Positions 41,918-50,033 of a DNA stretch of 64,000 nt are shown one piece after another. How positions within the stretch are numbered: the stretch's first letter is position 1; the number at the start of each line of letters is the position of its first letter. Source of the DNA: Anaerosomatales bacterium. Its GTDB lineage: Bacteria; Actinomycetota; Coriobacteriia; Anaerosomatales; Anaerosomataceae. The position numbers and the translations under genes are program-made. The stretch is from positions 1 through 64,000 of the forward strand of contig JASEEU010000003.1 of the NCBI GenBank assembly GCA_030019445.1, read 5' to 3'. The notes under the pieces were generated by a model, which saw only the letters and a list, made by a program, of their open reading frames with translations, did not search any database and was not told where the DNA came from.

Positions 41918-42556
41918 CTACGCGTCCGTTTCGCCGAGGTCGCCGAGAAGCGCGTCGGCGTCGAGCAGCTCGTCGGGCTCCCAACCCTCGTGCCCGTGCG
42001 CGAACGCCGCGCCGCCGACGAGCACGCGCGCCTGCGGCAGGAGCGCGCGCAGCGTGTCGACGTGCTCCCGCAGGCGAAGCCGGTGGTAGTGCGTGGCGGC
42101 CGAGAGCACGACGAGGTCCGCGCCGGTCTCGCGCGCGGCGGCAGCGGTCTGCGCCACGGGAAGGTCCGCGCCAAGGAAGACGACGTCCCAGCCGGCTAGC
42201 GCGAAGCGGTCCGCGAGCATGCGGAGGCCGAGGTCGTGGTACTCCTCGGGCGGACAGGCGAGGAGGACGGCGCCGGCACGTTCGGTCTTCTCGGCCAGCT
42301 CGGCGACGATGGGCGCGACCGCCTCGACGATGGTGCGTACCACAGCCGAGGCGTAGTGCTCTTCCCAGACCTCCTCAGCTCCCTGCTGCCAACGTGAGCC
42401 CACGCGGATCAGCAGCGGCGCGAGCACGCGCTCGTGCAGGACGGGGATCGGGATCTCGCCGGAGCCGACGGCGTCAAGCGCGCGCCGGAGCGCACCCGCG
42501 CGATCCCGGGAGGCGATGAGCGACTCAAGCTCTGAGCGAAGCGTGTCGGCAGTCAT
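41918..42556 (-). CDS. Cobalamin-binding domain protein
   Basis: A 212-residue protein. It has an N-terminal helical cap of the B12-binding-2 type (GSRWQQGAEEVWEEHYASAVVRTIVE) and a Rossmann B12-binding domain (VLLACPPEEYHDLGLRMLADRFALAGWDVVFLG). The His in EYHDLGL is in position to be the lower cobalt ligand. CarH/LitR light-sensor and methyltransferase families share these domains, but no MerR HTH is present, so a separate partner would be needed. It is just upstream of the LolC-like permease, hinting at B12-regulated or B12-related export. Confidence 0.88.
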   Translation of the reverse strand: MTADTLRSELESLIASRDRAGALRRALDAVGSGEIPIPVLHERVLAPLLIRVGSRWQQGAEEVWEEHYASAVVRTIVEAVAPIVAELAEKTERAGAVLLACPPEEYHDLGLRMLADRFALAGWDVVFLGADLPVAQTAAAARETGADLVVLSAATHYHRLRLREHVDTLRALLPQARVLVGGAAFAHGHEGWEPDELLDADALLGDLGETDA

Positions 42557-42559
42557 CTC

Positions 42560-43228
42560 TCACTCATCGTAGACGTCGGCCGCGAGGTCCACGGCGTTCA
42601 CCACGCGCGTCACGCGCCAATATACCCCATCCTCGTCCTCGCGCCGCTCCAGCTCGAAGACCACCGTCTGGACGCCGATCCCGTCGCCCTCGAAGCCCAC
42701 GCCGGTGCCGGTAGCTTCCGCGTAGCCGTCCTGCGTGCGGGTGACCTGCGCGTTGGAGAGAGCCACCTGGACCGGCTGGTACAGGAATGCCGCCCCCGCG
42801 GCGTACTCGTCGCCCACAGCGCGGCAGCCGTCATGGATGCTCTGGTATGTGGCCTCCATGTCCCAGTAGCGGCTCATGCGGTTGAGGTCCTTCTCGGCGA
42901 ACGCCACATGGAGCTGGTCGAGCGAGTATTCGGGCGTTGCGCGATGACGGAGGGCCGAGCCGATGAACGCCGCGGCGAGCACGAGCGCGATGACCGACAC
43001 GCCTCCCACCCAGGCGAGCAGGGTGGTCCGGCGTCGTCTGGCCAGCGCCTCGCGCGCCTGGGAGCACGGCCTGCAGAACCGCGCCTCGCCGTCCTCGATG
43101 AGGTTCCATGCGCGCGTCTCGGCGCCGCATGCGTCGCACGTGCCGGTCGGCACCTCATCCGGCCGCAGCACGGTCCGGACCGGTCCCTCCGGTGGTGATC
43201 CCGGCCCGGCAGCCGTCGGTCGGTCCAT
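42560..43228 (-). CDS. Zinc-ribbon single-TM protein
   Basis: A 222-residue protein with a CDACG...CRPC ribbon, a membrane helix (LAWVGGVSVIALVLAAAFIG) and an extracytoplasmic domain that resembles NTF2/DUF4878-like folds (LDQLHVAFAEKDLNRMSRYWDM). ATG 43228 is preceded by GGGGGGAGGGC; an in-frame start at 43300 lacks a ribosome site. Position upstream of the B12 gene (three bases) suggests co-transcription. Confidence 0.8.
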   Translation of the reverse strand: MDRPTAAGPGSPPEGPVRTVLRPDEVPTGTCDACGAETRAWNLIEDGEARFCRPCSQAREALARRRRTTLLAWVGGVSVIALVLAAAFIGSALRHRATPEYSLDQLHVAFAEKDLNRMSRYWDMEATYQSIHDGCRAVGDEYAAGAAFLYQPVQVALSNAQVTRTQDGYAEATGTGVGFEGDGIGVQTVVFELERREDEDGVYWRVTRVVNAVDLAADVYDE

Positions 43229-43296
43229 CGGCCCTCCCCCCGTCGGAGCCGCATCCTCGAGACCAGGGTAGCCGCCGTGCCCGGCGGCGGCAACGC

Positions 43297-44730
43297 TCAC
43301 CAGTCCAGCAGCCGGCGCTCGCCTTCGAGGGAGCGGACATGCGTCGCATCCTGCGACACCTCCAGGCAGCCGACGTACTCGCCGCGCTCGTCATGCAGCG
43401 CGATGTAGCGGATCACCACGAACTTCTCGCCGAGCTGTATCCAGAATTCGGCGGTGTCCTTCTCGCCGGCTTTGAACGCCGAGAGGATCTGCTCGACCTT
43501 CTCGACGCTCGCCGGCGGGTGGCAGTTGCGCACCTCGCGCCCGATGACCGCGGGCGAGCGCGGGAAGACGCGCATGCCTTCGGAGTAGTAGCGCACCCGG
43601 TCATCCGGGCCGACGAAGGTGATGTCGACCGGGAGGTTGCGCAGTACCAGGTCGAGTTCGGACGGCGTCAGCCTGCCGGTGGTGAGCGGAAGCCCATGCT
43701 CGCCTGCGGCGCGGGCGCGGTCCTCGGCGGCATGGATGTCGGCGGGTGTGATGTCGTGTGCGGCGGCCGGCGCGCCGGTGCCGAACCCGGTAGCCGGGCC
43801 GTCCACCCACGCGAAGCCGATCTCGGCCTCCCCGGCGGCCATCGACTCCCACTCGGACTCGGTAAGCGTCTCGAGCGCCACGGGGAAGAGGATGCGCTCC
43901 TCCTTGTAGACCATGTCCTCGATCATGCCGAGCGCGTCGGGGAGCGAGGCACGCACCAGCTCGGCGTCGCCAGCCGTCGCCGCTGCCCGAACGGTCTTGA
44001 GCCGATCGCGGATGTCGTCGTGGATGGCCCACATCACCTGCGTCGGTCCGGTGACGCCGTGCCGTTCCAACAGCGGGAAGAGCTGGTTTTCCTTGCGCGT
44101 GTAGTGCGTATCGAGCGCCGAGAGCGACGTCAGGCTGGCGCGCAGCTCCTCGAGCGAGTCGGGCAGGTCGTCGAGCTGGCAGCGTATGGCGTTGACGATC
44201 TCGGCCAGCGCCTCGTTCTCGCGGCGGTACGTGTCGACCGGATGCCCCGCGGGGACGGCCCCTTCCTCCTGCGCCTCGAGCGCGTCCTTGAAGACGCTCA
44301 CATGCACGTCGCAGAGCCGTTGCACGTCGCCTACGGGCACTCCCTCTCGGATGAGCGCCTGCTCCATCTCGGCGATCTCGGTTGAGTCCACCTCCTGGAC
44401 GAGTGCATCGAACCGCGCCTTGACGTCTGCCACGGCGGCGCCGTCGTGCAACTCCTTGATGATCTCTTTGAGGAGCGCCTGTCGGCTTCCGCGCTCTGCG
44501 TCGCCTGCCGAGAAGGTCGCGATCTCCGCCGAGAGGTCCTCTGTGAAGCGCTCGGCCGGTACACCGGCCATCTGGGCCGCGTCGCCGACGGTCGCGACAC
44601 GCAGCACGGTCTTGCGTAGCACGGGATTGCGCAGCTTGGTGAAGGCGGGATCGTAGCTCACGAGGAAGTCGATGAGCTCCGGGTACTGCCGGAGCAGGTC
44701 GTGGATCTTCGTGTCGGCCGTGACGCGCAT
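43297..44730 (-). CDS. DUF1858-DUF438-hemerythrin-PAS protein
   Basis: A 477-residue protein. It has DUF1858 (TKIHDLLRQYPELIDFLVSYDPAF), DUF438 (LLKEIIKELHDGAAVADVKARFDALV), a hemerythrin HHE domain (FPLLERHGVTGPTQVMWAIHDDIRD, MVYKEERILFPV, with the His/Glu di-iron ligands) and a PAS_10-like C-terminus (LPVDITFVGPDDRVRYYSEGMRVFPRS ... VGREVRNCHPP style). Clostridial and archaeal homologues are proposed oxygen, nitric oxide or redox sensors. ATG 44730 has GGGAGGACTC upstream. Confidence 0.93.
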   Translation of the reverse strand: MRVTADTKIHDLLRQYPELIDFLVSYDPAFTKLRNPVLRKTVLRVATVGDAAQMAGVPAERFTEDLSAEIATFSAGDAERGSRQALLKEIIKELHDGAAVADVKARFDALVQEVDSTEIAEMEQALIREGVPVGDVQRLCDVHVSVFKDALEAQEEGAVPAGHPVDTYRRENEALAEIVNAIRCQLDDLPDSLEELRASLTSLSALDTHYTRKENQLFPLLERHGVTGPTQVMWAIHDDIRDRLKTVRAAATAGDAELVRASLPDALGMIEDMVYKEERILFPVALETLTESEWESMAAGEAEIGFAWVDGPATGFGTGAPAAAHDITPADIHAAEDRARAAGEHGLPLTTGRLTPSELDLVLRNLPVDITFVGPDDRVRYYSEGMRVFPRSPAVIGREVRNCHPPASVEKVEQILSAFKAGEKDTAEFWIQLGEKFVVIRYIALHDERGEYVGCLEVSQDATHVRSLEGERRLLDW

Positions 44731-44866
44731 GAGTCCTCCCGGTGATGGCGATGGGTACCATCCCGTTTGTACCCGGCGAGCCCCGCCGTCCGGCACATTT
44801 GTGTGGACATGGGGGCTGGCCGCTGGTAAGATTCCGCGTGCTGTCCGCATAGCGGGCACCCCGTGC

Positions 44867-44943
44867 GGGGGTGTAGCTCAGCTGGTTAGAGCGCTGGCCT
44901 GTCAAGCCAGAGGTCGCGGGTTCGAGCCCCGTCACTCCCGCCA
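44867..44943 (+). tRNA. tRNA-Asp(GTC), island-flanking copy 1
   Basis: The acceptor stem GGGGGTG/CACTCCC, anticodon arm CTGGC-CTGTCAA-GCCAG (GTC) and T-loop GGGTTCGAGCCC are all intact, with encoded CCA. It differs from the copy at 49787 by one D-arm base (T at 44883, C at 49803). The integrase lies 75 bases downstream. Confidence 0.97.
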
Positions 44944-44954
44944 CAAGTAACAAG

Positions 44955-44993
44955 CAGGTCAGTCACGGTTCTTGGTGGCTGGCCTGTTTTGTT
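44955..44993 (+). terminator. Intrinsic terminator after tRNA-Asp copy 1
   Basis: CAGGTCAGTCAC (44955-44966) pairs with GTGGCTGGCCTG (44975-44986), with G-U tolerances. TTTTGTTGTTT follows. On the minus strand it could also end the integrase transcript. Confidence 0.8.
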
Positions 44994-45017
44994 GTTTGAG
45001 GAAGTGGACCGCATTTC

Positions 45018-46154
45018 CTACGTATTCCTACGGGCGATAGCCACCAGGGAGTAAGCCGCCTGCCCGAGAACGTGCTCTCTGGCGAGCCACTCGTCCATGT
45101 CGGTCGAGGCCACAGCACGCTCTTCATCGTAGACGCCGATGTAGTAGGCGAGTGTCGTCTTGGCCTGCTCATGACCGAGAACATCTTGCATGAATGCGGC
45201 ACTGCGACCCTGGCGGGCGAGAGCACTCGCATACGTTCGGCGAAGGTCATGCATCGTCAGATCGGAGCGGAGGCCGGCGGCCTTGACTGCAGGCTTCCAG
45301 ACACGCGTGCGGAAGTTATTGACGTTGACAGGGCGGCCGGCAGGTGTTGGCAGCAAGAGGTCTAGTTCGCTTGGCGGGACCACATCAAGATGGGATCGCA
45401 GCGCTTCGACCGTCGACTTCGGCATAGGTATGCTTCGCCGTGCCTTCCGACTCTTTAATGGAGCCAGCTCACCGTTCACGAGCTGATGGGTCACGTGCAG
45501 GAGGCCCCGTTCAAGCTCGACGCTCGATGTGACCAAGCCGAATGTTTCTGAACGCCGCGTTCCGCATGTGGCCATGACGATCAACGCAGGGCGCCAGTAC
45601 CCGGGTGTGGCCGCGATCAACGCCCGTATGTCGGCGGGGGAGAGTGGCCGTATGTGACGGTCGGGCTGGCGAGGCAGGTTGCTTACGGCTGCTGCCATCG
45701 GTGCTTGTGTTGAGTAACCCATAGACTCCGCGAACTTGAACGCCTGCGACAGCCGCACCACGACCTTCCTCACGTAGTTGTCGCTCAGCCCCTTGGACGA
45801 GACCCAGCTCACGAAGCGATAAATGTCAGGTCGAGTGACCGAGGATATGGCGGTTGTGCCGAAGTATTCGCGGATGTAGCGGGCCTGGTAGCCGTAGTCC
45901 GCACGGGTGTTGGGCCGCAGGTTCACGGTCTGCAAGGACAGCCACTCATCGACGAGCGTGGAGAAAGCGATGTCCTTGTGCTCCACCGGTGTGATCCCGA
46001 GCCGGATACGTCGATCCGCTTCTGCGAACGCCAGCTTCGCATCAGCCTCCGTTCTGAACGTGCCGACCCATTCGGATCGCTTGAGATGACGGTTGTAGAC
46101 GTTGACGGCGAACCGGAGATCGCCCTTGGCGGTCTTGTACTTCTTGATGGACAT
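45018..46154 (-). CDS. Tyrosine recombinase/integrase
   Basis: A 378-residue phage-type integrase. The N-terminal AP2-like arm-binding domain is FAVNVYNRHLKRSEWVGTF, with a SAM-like core-binding domain at about residues 65-165. The catalytic residues are R200 (CGTRRSE), H302 and R305 (HDLRR), H328 (LGHE) and Y337 (LAYY). It likely integrated the island at tRNA-Asp. The leader contains hairpin AGCCCGC/GCGGGCT (46176-46194) just before the ribosome site. Confidence 0.95.
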   Translation of the reverse strand: MSIKKYKTAKGDLRFAVNVYNRHLKRSEWVGTFRTEADAKLAFAEADRRIRLGITPVEHKDIAFSTLVDEWLSLQTVNLRPNTRADYGYQARYIREYFGTTAISSVTRPDIYRFVSWVSSKGLSDNYVRKVVVRLSQAFKFAESMGYSTQAPMAAAVSNLPRQPDRHIRPLSPADIRALIAATPGYWRPALIVMATCGTRRSETFGLVTSSVELERGLLHVTHQLVNGELAPLKSRKARRSIPMPKSTVEALRSHLDVVPPSELDLLLPTPAGRPVNVNNFRTRVWKPAVKAAGLRSDLTMHDLRRTYASALARQGRSAAFMQDVLGHEQAKTTLAYYIGVYDEERAVASTDMDEWLAREHVLGQAAYSLVAIARRNT

Positions 46155-46626
46155 GATCTTCTCCTCAAGAGGCGAAGCCCGCTCATGGCGGGCTCCTCGA
46201 AGGTTTGGATGTCTCGCGAAAACAAAGAAACCCCACCGTGGGCGACGTTCGCGACTTGTCGCAAAACGTCCGTTACGATGAGGTCATGTAGCGCAGGTCT
46301 CCCTGCGCCCCCTAGTAGTTGGCGCTTGGCCGAGGTCACCATAGCACACGATCTTCGTGACCTGCAATGGCGTTTCCGCCAAATAGCCGCGTGCCTTCTT
46401 GCACGCTGCCTGCGGCTGTTGGATGCCTTCTGATGCCCCGCCCATGCCCGTATATGCCACGGGCCAGAGTGACTCATGTTGGTAGAGCTCAGCGACCGGC
46501 GCTCTCTCGGTCGCGTTGCCCCGCAGGGGACGGAAAACTCGCGGGTAGACAACACAAAACGCCCCTGTCTTTACGACAAGGGCGTCTGAGTGTCTATGGT
46601 GGACTCACAGATCCCGGTTACAGTCG
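46155..46626. other. Integrase leader and spacer
   Basis: No gene is supported in these 472 bases. It holds the integrase leader hairpin (46176-46194), a promoter-like AT stretch near 46225, a 7-base hairpin GCGCAGG/CCTGCGC (46291-46308), and the terminator of the cadA gene. Confidence 0.5.
46553..46585 (-). terminator. Intrinsic terminator of cadA
   Basis: ACGCCC(T/G)TGTC arms (46559-46569 and 46575-46585) flank a five-base loop; on the minus strand TTTTGTG follows. It lies 41 bases after the cadA stop. Confidence 0.85.
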
Positions 46627-48729
46627 CTATCCCTTGTGCCGAAGCAGCCTTATCCCGTTAAGCGTTACGAGCACGGATGCACCCATGTCCGCGAGGATCG
46701 CGAGCCACAGCGTCAGCCAACCGGGAAACACGGCAAGGACGGCGATCAGCTTGATGCCAAGTGAGAACGCTATGTTCACCCTGATGGTGTTGAGGGCAGC
46801 GCGCGATAGGCTCACGGTGAACGGCAGTTGAGTTAGATCGTCCGAGAGCAAGGCGATGTCTGCAGTCTCGAGAGCCGTGTCCGATCCCGCGCCGCCCATC
46901 GCGATACCGACTGTCGCTGTGGCAAGTGCGGGCGCGTCGTTGATGCCGTCTCCCACCATCGCAACTTTGCCGTAGTCAGACAGCAGCGTCTTGATCGCTC
47001 CGACCTTGTCCTGCGGCAACAGCCCGGCCTCAAAGCGGTCAGCTCCCACGCTGTCGGCCACGCTGGCCGCTACACGTGCATTATCGCCGGTGAGTATCAC
47101 CGCATGCGCGACGCCCGCTTCTCGCAGCTGGGCTATGACGCCGGGCGCATTGTCACGCACCTCGTCGGCTACAGCTATCAGGCCGTAGGGACCGTCTTCA
47201 TCACCGAGAACGAGTACCGTCTTGCCTTGTTCTTCGATGGCGGCGACTCGAGAGCTCACACCGATGTCGGCGGATGGGAATAGCCTCAGACTCCCGATCC
47301 GGAGCCGTCGGTCGTCGATCGTCGCGGCGGCCCCACTTCCGAACATTGCCTCGAAGCCACGTGAGGCCGGCACCGTAAGATCGAGGCGCGCAGCCTCCCT
47401 GAGCACCGCCCCCGCGAGCGGGTGCTCCGAGTGGCGTTCGACGCCAGCTGCGTCGGACAACACGGCAAGGTCATCCATCCCGGGCCGCATCACCTCTATG
47501 TCGGTGACCGCCGGTTCGCCGACGGTGAGCGTTCCCGTCTTGTCGAATGCGATCGCGCTGACTGAGCCCATCTGTTCCAGGTAGATGCCTCCTTTGATGA
47601 GTACACCGCGTTTGGCAGCGTTTGATATGGCACTCACGACAGCCACCGGCGTTGACACCACCAGAGCGCAAGGGCAGCTCACAACGAGAAGGGCCAGGCC
47701 ACGATAGATCCACGGCTCCCATGGCTGGCCGGTTACCAAGGGAGGGAAAATGGCTATGACGGCCGCGAGCCCTATGACGATAGGCGTGTAGATGGCGGCG
47801 AACTTCTCGACGAACGCCTGAGATGGCGCTCTGTGGGCCTGGGCATCTTCCACCATGTGGATGATCTTCGCAATGGTCGTGTCCTCGGCACGCTTGGTCA
47901 CTTCTACGCGAAGCAGGCCCTGCACGTTCAGTGTGCCTGCGAACACCTCGTCGCCGACGGTCTTCTCAGCGGGGATGGACTCACCCGTGATGGCCGCTTG
48001 GTTGATGGACGAGGTTCCAGACGTGACAATGCCGTCCATTGCCAGCTTCTCTCCCGGTCGGACGTGCATGATGTCGCCGATCGAAACGTCATCAACCGAA
48101 ACGTCCAAAACGGAGTCAGCCCGTTCTACTCGTGCTGTCTTGGGGGCGATGTCCATCAGGTCTCGGATGGAGCGCCGCGCACGGTCCATTGTCCATCCTT
48201 CGAGCATCTCCGAAACTGCGAACAGCAGCGCGACCACGCCCGCTTCCTCGTACTCCCCGATGGCGATCGCGCCTATGACGGCCGCGCTCATGAGCACCGA
48301 CATGTTGAGGTCGCGACGCGGGATGGCCCTGATGGCCTTGCGATAGTTCGACCAGCCGCCAACTACCGCTGCCAGCACAAAGGCGCCCATGCCGATGAAC
48401 TCGAAGCCTTGAACCGCCTCACCGATGTAGCCAGCGACCACGGCGACCAAGGCAACGACCACGCGTCGTCTTTCCCAGTCTGGGCCTTGAGCCTCGCCTT
48501 GGCGCACGGGAGCGTCCGCCGACTCGACCACGTAGTCCTCGGCCCTGCCCTCCCTGCGGATCGCCTCGAGGTCGGCTTCACCTTCGACGACGAGCTTGCC
48601 AGTCGTCGCGTTCAGTCGTGCCCCGGTGACACCGGGGAGAGCGGCTACGTTCTTCTCGAACTTGGCCGCACAGTCCATTCAAGTGACGCCCTCGACGCGG
48701 AAGATGTGTGTTCCCGTTGCGTTAGCCAT
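46627..48729 (-). CDS. cadA: CadA-type heavy-metal P1B-ATPase, predicted selenoprotein (UxxC)
   Basis: The 700-residue pump (counting one recoded residue) has HMA domain, TM bundle with CPC (C352-P-C354), DKTGT phosphorylation site (D396), and HP motif region (SEHPLAG). The CadA/ZntA Cd/Zn/Pb group fits. The true start ATG 48729 overlaps the arsR stop by eight bases, and the frame runs HIFRVEGVT, then TGA (48679-48681), then MDCAAKFEKNVAALPGV. CadA homologues read GxTCxxCAxKFEKNVxxxPGV, so the TGA replaces precisely the first metal-binding Cys (residue 17; C20 intact). A hairpin follows with SECIS geometry. Conventional calling would begin at ATG 48678 and lose half the motif. Alternatives: a C-to-stop mutation or sequencing error, with reinitiation at ATG 48678. 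Confidence 0.9.
48641..48669 (-). promoter_or_regulatory. Predicted bacterial SECIS hairpin
   Basis: On the coding strand, GCGGC (48669-48665), 3-base interior, GTTC (48661-48658), loop GAGAA (48657-48653), GAAC (48652-48649), 3-base interior, GCCGC (48645-48641) form a symmetric stem-loop. The apical loop begins 21 bases after the TGA and starts with G, in keeping with the bacterial SECIS model. Confidence 0.65.
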
Positions 48730-49120
48730 TCGAGGCACTTCCGTTCTGCTGAGTCGTTCGAGACAGAGCATAGTTGAGGGCAGCCTCCACCACGGGGACG
48801 ACGTCATGAGCGGCGAGTGAGTAGTAAACGAGCCGCCCCTGCTTGCGGTATGTCGCAAGACCCATGCGATAGAGGAGGCGCAAGTGGTAGGAGGCGACCG
48901 CCTTGGAGACCCCAAGAGCAACGGCCACGTCGCACACGCACATTTCAGCCTGGCTGAGGGAGTAGAGCACCTTGAGCCGCGTGTCATCGGCAAGTGCGGA
49001 GAGCAGCTCGCCCGCGCCCTCCACACCGGTGAGGGGGCCTTTGACAGCGTTGACCACATCCGCGTGGACGCACTCAACACTGCAGACAGGACTGACGGAC
49101 TGATCTCGCTTGCCAGGCAT
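48722..49120 (-). CDS. ArsR/SmtB family metal-sensing repressor (CadC/CmtR-like)
   Basis: A 132-residue regulator. EMCVCDVAVALGVSKAVASYHLRLL contains the alpha3N-type CVC metal site of CadC (ELCVCDL) with the HTH, and an N-terminal C-x3-C-x-H stretch (CSVECVH) may add ligands as in CadC. The wing is KQGRLVYYSL. ATG 49120 is selected by GGAGG at six bases. It is translationally coupled to the cadA start. Cd/Pb/Zn relief of repression is inferred. Confidence 0.93.
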   Translation of the reverse strand: MPGKRDQSVSPVCSVECVHADVVNAVKGPLTGVEGAGELLSALADDTRLKVLYSLSQAEMCVCDVAVALGVSKAVASYHLRLLYRMGLATYRKQGRLVYYSLAAHDVVPVVEAALNYALSRTTQQNGSASNG

Positions 49121-49147
49121 CAAGAGCCTCCGAATAGGTATCATGGT

Positions 49148-49161
49148 CAAACGACCGTTTG
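49148..49161 (-). promoter_or_regulatory. Predicted ArsR operator
   Basis: CAAAC-gacc-GTTTG (49148-49161) is a perfect inverted repeat about 30 bases upstream of the arsR start, in the position of cad operators, which also carry AAA/TTT imperfect palindromes. Confidence 0.6.
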
Positions 49162-49258
49162 TACATTGAGATGTTACAGCACGACACTGAGCACGACAAG
49201 TCCGGAACAAGTGATCCACGGCGTCTGTTCTTGGAAGCGGGACGTCGGCAAACCGAGA

Positions 49259-49687
49259 TCAGTCGGCGAACAGGCCCCAAAGGGTGGAGATGGCCCATGC
49301 GCCGAAGATGATCCAGACGACAAGAATGAAGACGGCTGCCGCGACACTCGGCGGCTTCTCGCTCTTCTCGGCCTGTTCGCGGCACTCATCCATCACGGAC
49401 TTCGGAACCATGCGGACGCAGAGGGCGATACCGACCGGCACGATCAGCAGATCATCGAGATAGCCAAGCACCGGAATGAAGTCAGGTATTAGATCGATGG
49501 GGCTGAGTGCGTATGCGGCGACGGCGCCTGCCGCCAGCTTGGCGTACCACGGCGTGTCTGGATGGCGTGCTGCGAGGTACAGCGCGACCGAGTCTCGCCT
49601 CAAGCGGCGTGCCCATTGTCTTAGTCGTCCCACAGCCAATGATCGTGCTCCTTCGCCGATGTCGTACGGATAGTCATCATGACCCAT
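49259..49687 (-). CDS. DUF1232 (YkvA-like) membrane protein
   Basis: A 142-residue protein with the DUF1232 core WYAKLAAGAVAAYALSPIDLIPDFIPVLGYLDDLLIVPVG and a C-terminal membrane helix (AAAVFILVVWIIFGAWAI). YkvA-type proteins are membrane-associated and often linked to metal or stress loci; function unknown. ATG 49687 starts with MGHDDYPYD. Last gene before tRNA-Asp copy 2. Confidence 0.87.
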   Translation of the reverse strand: MGHDDYPYDIGEGARSLAVGRLRQWARRLRRDSVALYLAARHPDTPWYAKLAAGAVAAYALSPIDLIPDFIPVLGYLDDLLIVPVGIALCVRMVPKSVMDECREQAEKSEKPPSVAAAVFILVVWIIFGAWAISTLWGLFAD

Positions 49688-49786
49688 GTTCGACCGCTGT
49701 CCGAAGACGACATCCTACGCATTCCTAAGGATCCTAAGGAAAACGACCCCCGTCTGCTGTCCACCTCGTGCGGACAACACCCATCC

Positions 49787-49863
49787 GGGGGTGTAGCTCA
49801 GCCGGTTAGAGCGCTGGCCTGTCAAGCCAGAGGTCGCGGGTTCGAGCCCCGTCACTCCCGCCA
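49787..49863 (+). tRNA. tRNA-Asp(GTC), island-flanking copy 2
   Basis: Same arms as the copy at 44867, with C instead of T at the D-arm position (49803). Full acceptor stem, CTGTCAA loop and CCA. It is followed by a terminator and is probably functional. Confidence 0.97.
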
Positions 49864-49875
49864 TAGTGATTCCGA

Positions 49876-49906
49876 GAAGACCGGAGCCTTCGGGCCCGGT
49901 CTTCTT
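49876..49906 (+). terminator. Intrinsic terminator after tRNA-Asp copy 2
   Basis: GAAGACCGG (49876-49884) pairs with CCGGTCTTC (49896-49904), followed by TTGCG. Confidence 0.75.
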
Positions 49907-50033
49907 GCGTTCGGGGCGACCCGAGTGCCGAGTTCGTCACGATTGTTACAAGTCGAGGGGTATAGTTGAGGTGTTCCCGGCAGCGAGCTCTCGGTCCGAA
50001 CGACGCGAGGGCGGAACGAAGAAGGGGGTTGCG

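Larger units (their letters stand above)
44866..49863. mobile_element. tRNA-Asp-flanked metal-resistance genomic island
   Basis: Direct repeats of 78 bases (77-base tRNA-Asp plus one base) bound about 4.9 kb carrying integrase, CadA-type ATPase, ArsR repressor and DUF1232. They are identical except for one D-arm base (44883/49803), and identity stops right after the CCA. The integrase sits next to copy 1 and reads toward it, the arrangement of tRNA-integrating elements. The repeats are either attL/attR or an old tandem tRNA pair that captured the insert. Codon bias is milder than in the host sequence. Confidence 0.75.

Noticed and set aside
48676-48681. CadA starting at ATG 48678, with the TGA simply the codon before the gene
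   Set aside because: The 16 codons upstream continue HMA-domain homology in frame from an ATG that overlaps the repressor stop; ATG 48678 has no ribosome site and would split the metal motif.
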